Shown piece after piece: positions 15,974 to 23,358 of a DNA stretch of 28,306 nt (position 1 is the stretch's first letter; the number at the start of each line of letters is the position of its first letter). Origin of the DNA: Phycisphaerales bacterium UBA3158 (GTDB lineage Bacteria > Planctomycetota > Phycisphaerae > Phycisphaerales > SM1A02); assembly GCA_002364555.1 (NCBI GenBank), contig DEYM01000111.1:1-28306 (forward strand). The letters are read 5' to 3'. Below the pieces are notes generated by a model. That model ran no database searches. It worked only from the letters and a program-made list of their open reading frames with translations, and was not told the origin of the DNA. The position numbers were made by a program, and so were the translations under genes.

Positions 15974-17347
15974 TCACATGCCCGTCTGTCCGGTCAGGAT
16001 GTAGAGCCTGTTCGAATTGAGGACCGGGATGTCCGACTTCTGCGCCGCCTGGAACAGATCCTGATACTGCTGGTACTTCAGTCGTTGTTCCAGAGTCTGC
16101 TGCATCTGCGTGGCAGTTGCCGAGTCGGTTGGATTGGGGGGATTGATCGGCTCGATGCCCAGTACGAGGAAGTCGAGATCGCCGGTGATCCGATCACCGG
16201 AAACAACCTCACCACCCCAGGATTCAATCTGCCTTCGCAGGTAATCGGTTTCCTCCAGCGTGGCTATCTCATCACCATCGACATCGAAACGTCCATGGAC
16301 GAGGAACTTGAAGGTGTAGCTGGGATCGTAGATCGCATTGGCGATGACGTCGTTGCTGACAATCGGACGTCCCTTGGTTGCCCTGGTCACCTTGGCCGTG
16401 GAAGTCGTGTCACCGACCTTGACGACCTGGATGCTTGACTTGCCTCTCGGGAAGTTGCCTTCATCATCAGGACGGATCTGGGCGGCGTCGTCATAGACCT
16501 CGAAGGTCATCCCGAGAACGATCTGATCCGACTTGCCGCGATCGATGTAGACCTGATCACCTCTGCCGGCGACCTCGATGATTTCACCATCCACGAGATT
16601 GGCTGGATCCTTTGGCTGGATCCGGCTTCTGTTCACCAGTTCCTGAAGTTCCTGGATTCGACTTTCTCCACGGACGTTTTCATCACTGAGGCGGTCTACC
16701 TCGTCTTCCAGATCGCGAATCTGATCGACATAGCGTCCACGGTTTCGTTCCTTGGCCTTCTCGAGTCCATCAAGTGCGCTGGCCACCTGCTGTTCATAGG
16801 TCGAGTCCGCTTTCCGGATCTGATCCAGCTGGCGATCGACAGCCGCCTGAAGTGACTCGTCACGTTCACGTTCAGCCGACTGAAGCTTGCCGGACATGTC
16901 TTCCTTCTCGACCTGAAGAGACTGGACTCGGTCGTTCAATGCCTTGATCGTGTCCTTGTCCTCTCGAAGTTGTCGATCGGTCTTGTTGAGATGCGACCAG
17001 AGAGTCGTGGTGGGTTCGACATTGAGGGAATCCTGGAAGGATTTCTTCAGTTCCTCGAGCTCCATGTCGCGTCCGACATAGTCCATGAGGTTCTCATGTT
17101 GAGTATTCAGATAGCCGAACACGCTGTCGCGCCCCGACTCTCCCTCGATGGCCTGGTACTCATCACTTGATCGTTCCGAGGGCGTCGCGAGATTGCTCAA
17201 CTGCGCATCGGCCTGCTTACGGTCCTCTGTCGCCTTCCCCAGCTTGCTGTAGAAGATGATTGTCGTGGCGAGTAACGCAGCACTGATGATGATGAACACC
17301 ACCAAGGCAACAACGACGCCTTTATTCGTCGTTGATCGAATAGCCAT
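15974..17347 (-). CDS. Membrane-anchored coiled-coil protein with a BRCT-like C-terminus
   Basis: A 457-residue protein starting at ATG 17347, where GGAG lies 9-10 bases upstream; a longer frame to 17509 has no such support. One transmembrane helix spans about 10-33 (VVVALVVFIIISAALLATTIIF). A long charged coiled coil covers about 90-245. Residues 252-340 look like a beta-rich domain (DGEIIEVAGRGDQVYIDRG, then GMTFEVY), giving an outline similar to MreC. Residues about 345-455 resemble a BRCT fold: GRFDVDGDE...YLRRQIESWGGEVV, then DLDFLVLG, and finally SDIPVLNSNRLYIL. Function unknown; a scaffold in the envelope is a reasonable guess. It heads the minus-strand run that includes an LpxL-type enzyme. 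The BRCT match is by eye only. Confidence 0.75.
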   Translation of the reverse strand: MAIRSTTNKGVVVALVVFIIISAALLATTIIFYSKLGKATEDRKQADAQLSNLATPSERSSDEYQAIEGESGRDSVFGYLNTQHENLMDYVGRDMELEELKKSFQDSLNVEPTTTLWSHLNKTDRQLREDKDTIKALNDRVQSLQVEKEDMSGKLQSAERERDESLQAAVDRQLDQIRKADSTYEQQVASALDGLEKAKERNRGRYVDQIRDLEDEVDRLSDENVRGESRIQELQELVNRSRIQPKDPANLVDGEIIEVAGRGDQVYIDRGKSDQIVLGMTFEVYDDAAQIRPDDEGNFPRGKSSIQVVKVGDTTSTAKVTRATKGRPIVSNDVIANAIYDPSYTFKFLVHGRFDVDGDEIATLEETDYLRRQIESWGGEVVSGDRITGDLDFLVLGIEPINPPNPTDSATATQMQQTLEQRLKYQQYQDLFQAAQKSDIPVLNSNRLYILTGQTGM

Positions 17348-17697
17348 AGGGAAGATCTCCGTCGCAAGACTGTGGGGGTTGAATCGGCCTCCCCAGACGT
17401 ACAGGGGCGTGGCTGAACAGTGAAGTTTCCCTCCCAGAAGGCAGATCGTCAAGATGACGGCTTTTTCGCACCCATTGTGGAGTAGTGAGGCGGTTTCAGG
17501 ACCGATCATGGCCGATTTCGATCACCAGACCGTGAGCCGGCCATAATTGGATCCCGTGGGGTAGGCAGATGGGGGTTTCAGGTCCCTCTCCCCAGATGAT
17601 CCAAGGCTTAGGGGTTGCCGAAGAGGTTCTGGGGCCCTACGCTCCAAGGTTCGTCCCCTGAAGATGGGGACCTGCAAATGCTCTAATGGAGACTGGC
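17348..17697. promoter_or_regulatory. Divergent 350-base region between the coiled-coil gene and lat
   Basis: This gap must contain promoters for both flanking genes. The half nearer lat (17549-17671) can form several hairpins, described separately. The half nearer the coiled-coil gene contains no strong repeat that I can see, and the open frame from 17509 lacks a ribosome binding site. I cannot place -35/-10 boxes with confidence. Confidence 0.5.
17549..17671 (+). promoter_or_regulatory. Candidate structured leader RNA of lat with alternative hairpins
   Basis: Three base-paired elements are visible in the likely 5' leader of lat. CCCCAGA (17590-17596) pairs perfectly with TCTGGGG (17628-17634). 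GTCCCC (17653-17658) pairs with GGGGAC (17666-17671) over a 7-base loop. The same CCCC can also pair with GGGG at 17571-17574, inside an outer GGATC (17549-17553)/GATCC (17598-17602) stem, so the first two arrangements exclude each other. Such exclusivity is what regulatory leaders show. It includes a GCCGAAG, a short string also found in lysine riboswitches, but the rest of that consensus is not evident. The ligand, if any, is unknown. Confidence 0.35.
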
Positions 17698-19026
17698 ATG
17701 AATCCCAACAGGGTCCTCGAGGAACTCGCACGGCATCAACTAGTGGATGGCTACCCGATGGTGGTCGATCTTGAGCGATCTGAAGGCGTGTGGATCCATG
17801 ATGCCGCCAGTGGCAATCGCTACCTGGACGCCTTCACCTGCTTCGCCTCGATGCCATTGGGATTCAACCACCCCGGAATGAACGATTCCGGTTTCCTGGA
17901 CACACTACGCAGAGCAGCCCTTTGCAACGTATCCAATGCCGACATCTATTCATGCGAGATGGCGGAGTTCGTCGACACGTTCGCAAAGCATGCCTCACCG
18001 GACGGGTTCGACCACCATTTCTGGATTGCTGGCGGGGGATTGGCCGTCGAGAACGCCATGAAGGCCGCATTCGACTGGAAGGCAAGACGCCTGGGTCGAA
18101 CCAATTTCGAAGACAACTGCAACGATCTCATGATCATGCACTTCAAGCAGGCATTCCACGGAAGAACGGGTTACACCATGAGTGTGACCAACACCATTCC
18201 CGACAAGGTCGGGCTGTTCCCGAAGTTCACCTGGCCGAGGATTCACAATCCGGTCTGCCAGTTCGACCATGACGGCAACATCTGCAACGACATCGAGGCT
18301 GAAGAAGCTCGGGCCTGTGCCGAGATCGAGGCAGCCATCGGTTCATGTCCCGCTTGTCAGAATCGAATAGCCGGAATCCTCATCGAGCCGATGCAGGGAG
18401 AGGGTGGAGACAACCACTTCAGGCCCGAATTCATGGCCAAGCTCAGGGAATATGCGGATCGCTGTGATGCTCTGCTGCTCTATGACGAGGTTCAGACGGG
18501 CTTCTTCGGATCAGGCAAGCCCTGGTTCTGGCAGCATCAGGGTGTCAGGCCCGATGTCGTCTCCTTCGGCAAGAAGGCACAGGTCTGCGGCATCTATGCC
18601 GGACCGAGACTGGACGAGGTCGAGCACAATGTCTTCCGTAGATCGAGTCGAATCAACTCGACCTGGGGTGGCAACCTGGTCGACATGGTCAGAAGCCGTC
18701 GCTACATGGAGATCATCGCACAGGACGACCTGTGCAATCACGTACTCGCGTTGGGCGAACATGTGATCGCTGGTCTTCGCAGGATCGCCGCCTCGACAAA
18801 CGCCTTCTCCAACATCAGAGGCGTCGGCAGTCTGATCGCATGCACGTTCGAGAGCCCGGCGGCTCGCGACAGTCTCGTACGCAATCTGTTCGAGCATATG
18901 GTGATCGCCCTTCCTTGCGGCAATCAATCCATGAGGTTCAGGCTTCCGATGATCATGACGATCGAGGAGGCTGATCACCTGCTCAATGCGGTCGAGTCAG
19001 CGGCATCGAGCAAGGCATCGGTCTGA
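17698..19026 (+). CDS. lat: L-lysine 6-aminotransferase (lysine epsilon-aminotransferase)
   Basis: A 442-residue PLP-dependent class III aminotransferase that moves the epsilon-amino group of lysine to 2-oxoglutarate, giving aminoadipate semialdehyde and glutamate. Family-specific blocks are strong: FKQAFHGRTGYTMSVTNT, LFPKFTWPRI, EPMQGEGGDNHFR, the PLP-binding DEVQTGF (D263), SFGKKAQVCG containing the Schiff-base lysine (K292 or K293), and SSRINSTWGGNLVDMVR. Length is normal. ATG 17698 has GGAG 6 bases before it; an ATG at 17686 overlaps that site. A CPAC pair near 217-220 sits where many relatives lack cysteines. No aminoadipate semialdehyde dehydrogenase or other lysine gene is nearby. It may be regulated by its structured leader. 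Confidence 0.92.
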   Translation: MNPNRVLEELARHQLVDGYPMVVDLERSEGVWIHDAASGNRYLDAFTCFASMPLGFNHPGMNDSGFLDTLRRAALCNVSNADIYSCEMAEFVDTFAKHASPDGFDHHFWIAGGGLAVENAMKAAFDWKARRLGRTNFEDNCNDLMIMHFKQAFHGRTGYTMSVTNTIPDKVGLFPKFTWPRIHNPVCQFDHDGNICNDIEAEEARACAEIEAAIGSCPACQNRIAGILIEPMQGEGGDNHFRPEFMAKLREYADRCDALLLYDEVQTGFFGSGKPWFWQHQGVRPDVVSFGKKAQVCGIYAGPRLDEVEHNVFRRSSRINSTWGGNLVDMVRSRRYMEIIAQDDLCNHVLALGEHVIAGLRRIAASTNAFSNIRGVGSLIACTFESPAARDSLVRNLFEHMVIALPCGNQSMRFRLPMIMTIEEADHLLNAVESAASSKASV

Positions 19027-19030
19027 GAAG

Positions 19031-19924
19031 CTATTCCTGATCGGAAGCGGTTCGGTATTCGAGAACACCCGGAAGCAGTCGTTTGTTGAACTGCTGGAAG
19101 TCCACCTTGTCCTGATCGGAGAATCCGATCGTGATGTTGTGGCTCGATCCGGATTGGTTGATCTTGTCTCGAAGCTTGTCGTCCCGCTGGAGAACGATCG
19201 TCTCGGTGGACCCGTCCATCATGGATATGTTCACCCGATTGCGGTTCCACAGTGCCGGCGTATCCTTCCAGATGGGCATGTTCGGGTTCGCGGACACGCA
19301 CCATCCGTTGGCATTGGCCGTTTCCGAAAAGCCGGCGAATCCCTGATCGACTTCACCGATCGCGCAGATGGTTCCGGAGGGAGCGGGTATGTCGGACAAG
19401 CTCCTGCAGGGCACTCGGTAGCGGGTGTTGAAGGCCGGCAGGAACACGCCAGCCATATCGGGATACTCGTCGGCACACCGATCGACACCTATGAAGGCAT
19501 TGAGGGAATAGCTTCTGATTCTGTCGGTGGTGTCGAGCGGGGATTTGTAGGCGGCTTCATCGCCGATGTAGTCCCATGCCGCCCCTTCGGAAAGGGCGGT
19601 ACTGAGTTCGATTCGCCCTGACCCGAGTTGATCGACATTGTCGTCGAAGGATTTCACCCAGAATCGATTGATCTGATCGTCGGTCGACTCGTTGCCGTTG
19701 GGTTCCGTGCGAGGTGACAGAAGACGTTGCTTGTGATCAACCGCATAGCCGGCATTGGCCATCGTGAGTGATCGGAGCTTGGAGATGTCCTCTGTTGAAA
19801 GCGCTGAATTCGTGATGCTCCCGGAGGCGACCATGAACAGCGAGATCAACAGAGCCAGGATCACGATGACCACCATCAGCTCTATGAGAGAGAAGCCATT
19901 CCGGGCCATTCGAATGCCGATCAT
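19031..19924 (-). CDS. Pseudopilin-like protein with type IV prepilin signal
   Basis: A 297-residue protein beginning with a class III signal: MIGIRMARNG followed by FSLIELMVVIVILALLISLF. The prepilin peptidase would cut between G10 and F11, and E15 is the conserved +5 glutamate. The rest is a long globular domain with several cysteines, similar in style to planctomycete type II secretion-like (DUF1559-class) proteins, though I cannot confirm that family. ATG 19924 overlaps the stop of the upstream GH13 gene by ATGA (19921-19924), so it is translated with that secreted enzyme; TTG 19930 and ATG 19909 are alternatives. It converges with lat, 4 bases apart. It may be a surface or secretion-pseudopilus component. 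Confidence 0.85.
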   Translation of the reverse strand: MIGIRMARNGFSLIELMVVIVILALLISLFMVASGSITNSALSTEDISKLRSLTMANAGYAVDHKQRLLSPRTEPNGNESTDDQINRFWVKSFDDNVDQLGSGRIELSTALSEGAAWDYIGDEAAYKSPLDTTDRIRSYSLNAFIGVDRCADEYPDMAGVFLPAFNTRYRVPCRSLSDIPAPSGTICAIGEVDQGFAGFSETANANGWCVSANPNMPIWKDTPALWNRNRVNISMMDGSTETIVLQRDDKLRDKINQSGSSHNITIGFSDQDKVDFQQFNKRLLPGVLEYRTASDQE

Positions 19925-21966
19925 GGGCAAGCTCCATATCTTTCCAGAACGAGAAGAAGATCTTCAACACCCGTGATGCCATCTCCGTTCACGTCACCAC
20001 CCGGTCCGCCCCAGCCGGAGATCACCTGCAAGATGTCATCGACGTCGATCCCTCCACTGCCGTTCAGGTCGCCAAGGCATGGGGGCGACTGGGAGAGGAT
20101 GACGGACGTGTAGGCGCCGAATGAGAGCGGGGCACTCCAATCGAGACCGTCGTACGGGATCGGCTGTGCCTGCACATCCCAGGTGGGATGTTCATCGAAT
20201 TCGGAATCATAGATCTTGGCATCGCTGTTGAATCGGACCTTCCACAGTCCTCCTCGAGGAAGTCCTACTCGATACTCGTCCCACGTCTTGTTCCGGAAGT
20301 TGGCCAGTGTGACGACGTCGTCACCCTCGCCACCCTGGTCCCAACGATGCCATCCGATGACCTTTTCGGTTTCATTGAGATGGAACACGTTCAGATTCGG
20401 TCCGGTCAGCCCCCTGGAGATACCGTCACGATTCGTGCGAAGTGAGATGAGATCCGAATACAGCTGGACGATTCCCTGGTTGGTTTCGGCCTTTTCCCAG
20501 TCGAGTGGGTCCCAGTCGTCGAAGTACCCGTCCTCGAGAAGCTCCTGCCCCTGGAAGATCATGGGTATACCAGGTGAGGTCATCAGGACGGCGGCACCGA
20601 GCGTCGATCGTTTCTTCGAAAACCAGCTGTCCGCATTGCCGGGCCAGATCTCTTCTGGCACTCGACTTCTTCCATTGGCGACTTCGTCATGTGATTCCGT
20701 GTAGATGACTCGATCGAACGGTTGTCCGTTATAGCTGTATGAAATGGCGTTCTGGACTGTGGCCATGCTGCGGTTGTTGTCCAGCCCGGCGACCATCACG
20801 TCTCTCATTGGGTGGATGAACCAGGGATCCCATTGCGAGTCGAAGCCCGCGCCGCCTTCGCCGGTCGTCTTGGTGATCCACGGATTCGAATCCATGTCCT
20901 CCGACACCATCATCTTCCATGGTGTGGTCGCGTCGATCTCATTGTTGAATTCGACCAGCAGCGACCAGCCCTCCGGAATCTCCTCTCCGCTGGATCCAAG
21001 CGAGCGAATCCACCGAGTTCCATCGACTCTCACACCATCGAAGCGATAGTCGTCAAGCCACATCCTGAGGTTGTCCTTCAAGAACGAACGAACCTCAGGG
21101 CGGCCGAAATCGGGACGCGTATCGCCCCATGGGGTGTAGCTTCGATAGTCGTTGTAGAAGTAGATGCCCCCGTAGCCGTTCTGCGACCATCCATCGAACT
21201 GCCAGATATCCATGTCGGAGGGTCCGAAATGGTTGTACACCAGATCCCCGAACACGGCGATGTCCCTATTGTGGCATTCGTCGACGAAGATCTTGAGATC
21301 CTCAGGGCTCCCGTATGCGCTTTCCACGGAGAACGGATAGGCCGGGTTGTAGCCCCAGGAGATGTCTCCAGCGAACTCCGACATGGGCATCAGCTCGATC
21401 ACGTTCACGCCAAGCGATTCAAGGTGATCGAGATGTTCGATGGCGCCGGCGAGGTTGCCGGGCACAGGGTCCCCGACGTCCAATCCAAACGTGCCCACGT
21501 GCATTTCGTAGATGACCATCTCGTTCCAGCTGGGTGGCGTGTAGTTCGCGGCCTGCCACTGGAACGCATCATGGTCGACGATGATTGAATGGCCGACGGA
21601 ACTGGTCAGGTCCATCGCTCTTGGATCGTTCTTCCAGATGGTTTCGGTATCGGTGATGATGACGATCTTGTACCCATCGCCAGGTTGGGCGTACGGGACA
21701 TCAAGTGAGAACTTGCCGTCGCCCTCGATGGAGAGCAGGGTGTTGAACGGTTGCCAGCTGTTGAAGGTTCCGGCGACAGCGACACCCTGGGCGTTTGGTG
21801 CCCAGACCCTGAAGGTGACACCGGTTTCATCGGCATCCGCATAGGGCACAGCTCCCATTCCGGGTCGAGTGGAGGGGGCTCCCTGTGCATCGACTCCAGA
21901 GAGAAGCACGAGCAGTGCGGTGATGATCAAAGAGAGGTTCAGTCTGTGGATGGGGAAAGGGCTCAT
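19921..21966 (-). CDS. Secreted branching-enzyme-like GH13 protein with dockerin-like tail
   Basis: A 681-residue exported alpha-glucan enzyme. Residues 1 to about 27 are a signal peptide (LSLIITALLVLLSGVDA). A CBM48-like domain covers about 45-130 (VTFRVWAPNAQGVAVAGTFNSW). The GH13 barrel spans about 150-560 with nucleophile D315 (FDGVRVDGT), acid/base E356 (MMVSEDMD) and D427 (YTESHDEVANG); the IYEMHVGTF and SHDEV blocks favour the branching enzyme/trehalohydrolase branch. About 630-681 holds two calcium-binding dockerin-like repeats (DLNGSGGIDVDDIL and DVNGDGITGVEDLL). An export signal is unusual for a branching-type enzyme, which is normally cytoplasmic. It is coupled to the pseudopilin gene. 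Exact activity, branching or hydrolysis, is unproven. Confidence 0.88.
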   Translation of the reverse strand: MSPFPIHRLNLSLIITALLVLLSGVDAQGAPSTRPGMGAVPYADADETGVTFRVWAPNAQGVAVAGTFNSWQPFNTLLSIEGDGKFSLDVPYAQPGDGYKIVIITDTETIWKNDPRAMDLTSSVGHSIIVDHDAFQWQAANYTPPSWNEMVIYEMHVGTFGLDVGDPVPGNLAGAIEHLDHLESLGVNVIELMPMSEFAGDISWGYNPAYPFSVESAYGSPEDLKIFVDECHNRDIAVFGDLVYNHFGPSDMDIWQFDGWSQNGYGGIYFYNDYRSYTPWGDTRPDFGRPEVRSFLKDNLRMWLDDYRFDGVRVDGTRWIRSLGSSGEEIPEGWSLLVEFNNEIDATTPWKMMVSEDMDSNPWITKTTGEGGAGFDSQWDPWFIHPMRDVMVAGLDNNRSMATVQNAISYSYNGQPFDRVIYTESHDEVANGRSRVPEEIWPGNADSWFSKKRSTLGAAVLMTSPGIPMIFQGQELLEDGYFDDWDPLDWEKAETNQGIVQLYSDLISLRTNRDGISRGLTGPNLNVFHLNETEKVIGWHRWDQGGEGDDVVTLANFRNKTWDEYRVGLPRGGLWKVRFNSDAKIYDSEFDEHPTWDVQAQPIPYDGLDWSAPLSFGAYTSVILSQSPPCLGDLNGSGGIDVDDILQVISGWGGPGGDVNGDGITGVEDLLLVLERYGACP

Positions 21967-22057
21967 GACTTCATTCTATCCCCTATATCCGCAGTTGAGG
22001 CCTATTGAATGCACAATAGCATCCGTTCTGAGGATCGAAATTCGATGAAACTGGGTC

Positions 22058-23164
22058 TCAGATGCAGATCTCTCCAAACTTACTGAGCAGTTCAAGAAGA
22101 TCGTTTACGTCTGTAACCCCATCGGCATTGACATCCGTCGGACATTCCGGAATGGCACAAGGTTCGGTGTCGCAGCTCGAGCCGTCACCGTTGTAGGAAC
22201 CGCCTCCGGCCTCACAGTTCACGCCTGAGCTGATGAAGCAGTTCGTACCGATGCAGCAGGCGCCGATCGCGAATTCAGGGCACTCTGTCGCGACCACACC
22301 CATCTCTCCGAACTGATCGCCATCGATCAGATTGAAATTCAGACCTCTTGGATCACCGAGGTTGTCACCTGGTGGAATGCTGCCGAGCACCTGATTGGAG
22401 ACGAAGTCGTGTCCACTGCCGTTGATGAATGCGCAGACCTTGATGTCATCGAACGGAAGTCCTTCGAAATCCCAGTCGACCACGAAGTTCGGAATGAGAA
22501 TCTCGATTCCGGTGATCACGTCCTGTCCGCAATCCTGGCCAGTACCACTGCCGACACCTTCGATGTTGGAGTTGTCGATGGCTATCTGGATGCCGTTTTC
22601 GCCGTTGATGACGCCTTCGGCGCCAGAGGAACCCGATCCGAGAAAGAAACCGGTTCCATTACCTTGCGTTCGAAGTTCAGCAAAGTTCCCGAAGGTCTCA
22701 TAGCCGCCGTTTCCATCATCGCCGCCGGTGAGTCCCACCCAGATATCGGGTTTGAAGTCCTCATCGAAGATCAGTCCATCGGTGGCGTTCTCATTGGAAT
22801 TGCCCATTCGCCGCAGACCCTCGAAGTCGACGTCCGGATTGTTGCTCAGAAGCTGGTTCTGTCCACCCGGGCGTGCATCGATGAAGAATTCGGCTTTATT
22901 GAAATTGGCTTCGAGGTTGCCGGAGACGAAGATGACGATCGCGCCCTCCGAATAGCTGATGTGCATCGCGTTGAGTTCGGATCCATTGCTGAAACCAGGT
23001 TGTCCCAGATCGTTGTCACCGAAGTTGGTGGCAACGCCCTGAAGGCATGATGGCTCGGGTGCCCCATTGTTGAGGGTTCCATCGGAGAGGAACACTCCAG
23101 CGAGACTCGCGGAAGCAAGTGAAGCGACGCATGAAAACGTAAGTGCTGTTTTCCAGTGGGACAT
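22058..23164 (-). CDS. Secreted protein with cysteine-rich region and dockerin-like repeat
   Basis: A 368-residue exported protein. ATG 23164 is chosen since GGAGAG lies 8 bases upstream; the earlier in-frame starts up to 23227 add a hydrophilic extension before the signal. Residues 1-23 are a signal peptide (MSHWKTALTFSCVASLASASLA). The middle is Gly/Asn/Asp rich with probable beta strands, including FIDARPGGQNQLL and DGLIFDEDFKPDIWVGL. Near the end come ACCIGTNCF and other closely spaced cysteines, then a single dockerin-like calcium loop DVNADGVTDVNDLLELL. This combination is common in Phycisphaerae surface proteins of unknown role. It lies 91 bases upstream of the secreted GH13 gene and could be in the same transcript. 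Confidence 0.8.
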   Translation of the reverse strand: MSHWKTALTFSCVASLASASLAGVFLSDGTLNNGAPEPSCLQGVATNFGDNDLGQPGFSNGSELNAMHISYSEGAIVIFVSGNLEANFNKAEFFIDARPGGQNQLLSNNPDVDFEGLRRMGNSNENATDGLIFDEDFKPDIWVGLTGGDDGNGGYETFGNFAELRTQGNGTGFFLGSGSSGAEGVINGENGIQIAIDNSNIEGVGSGTGQDCGQDVITGIEILIPNFVVDWDFEGLPFDDIKVCAFINGSGHDFVSNQVLGSIPPGDNLGDPRGLNFNLIDGDQFGEMGVVATECPEFAIGACCIGTNCFISSGVNCEAGGGSYNGDGSSCDTEPCAIPECPTDVNADGVTDVNDLLELLSKFGEICI

Positions 23165-23251
23165 GACTTTCTCTCTCCAATTCATGGACTCGAACAATTG
23201 ATCAGTTCGGTAAGTGCCCGTTGGCAATAGATTTGATGAACTTCAATACTA

Positions 23252-23280
23252 AAACCACTGAAGCATGATTCAAGTGGTTT
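23252..23280 (-). terminator. Rho-independent-like terminator after the phosphorylase gene
   Basis: Read on the minus strand, AAACCACT pairs with AGTGGTTT, with an inner GAA/TTC extension and one bulged base, and the hairpin is followed by TTTTAGTATT. It lies about 80 bases after the glgP stop and before the start of the secreted dockerin gene, so it would separate the two transcripts. The surrounding 23165-23358 gap is AT-rich and otherwise shows no gene. Confidence 0.55.
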
Positions 23281-23358
23281 AAAGCAAATAAAGACCCTTA
23301 AAGCCCATTAAATACTGTTTTTCAGCGTTTGAACTCGGTTAGCCGGCTCGAGAGGATC

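Noticed and set aside
15350..16438. 362-codon plus-strand frame
   Set aside because: It lies antisense across the LpxL-like and coiled-coil genes, whose motifs are clear; the translated product is low in recognisable motifs.
17348..17509. N-terminal extension of the coiled-coil gene back to 17509
   Set aside because: It adds 54 residues with no ribosome binding site, while ATG 17347 has GGAG at good spacing and puts the membrane helix at the usual place.
17611..17634. Lysine riboswitch call from the GCCGAAG string
   Set aside because: Only this short string matches from memory; the remaining helices and conserved loops were not found, so it stays an unclassified leader.
22002..22019. CTATTG/CAATAG hairpin as a terminator before the secreted GH13 gene
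   Set aside because: Six-base AT-rich stem with no T tract on either strand.
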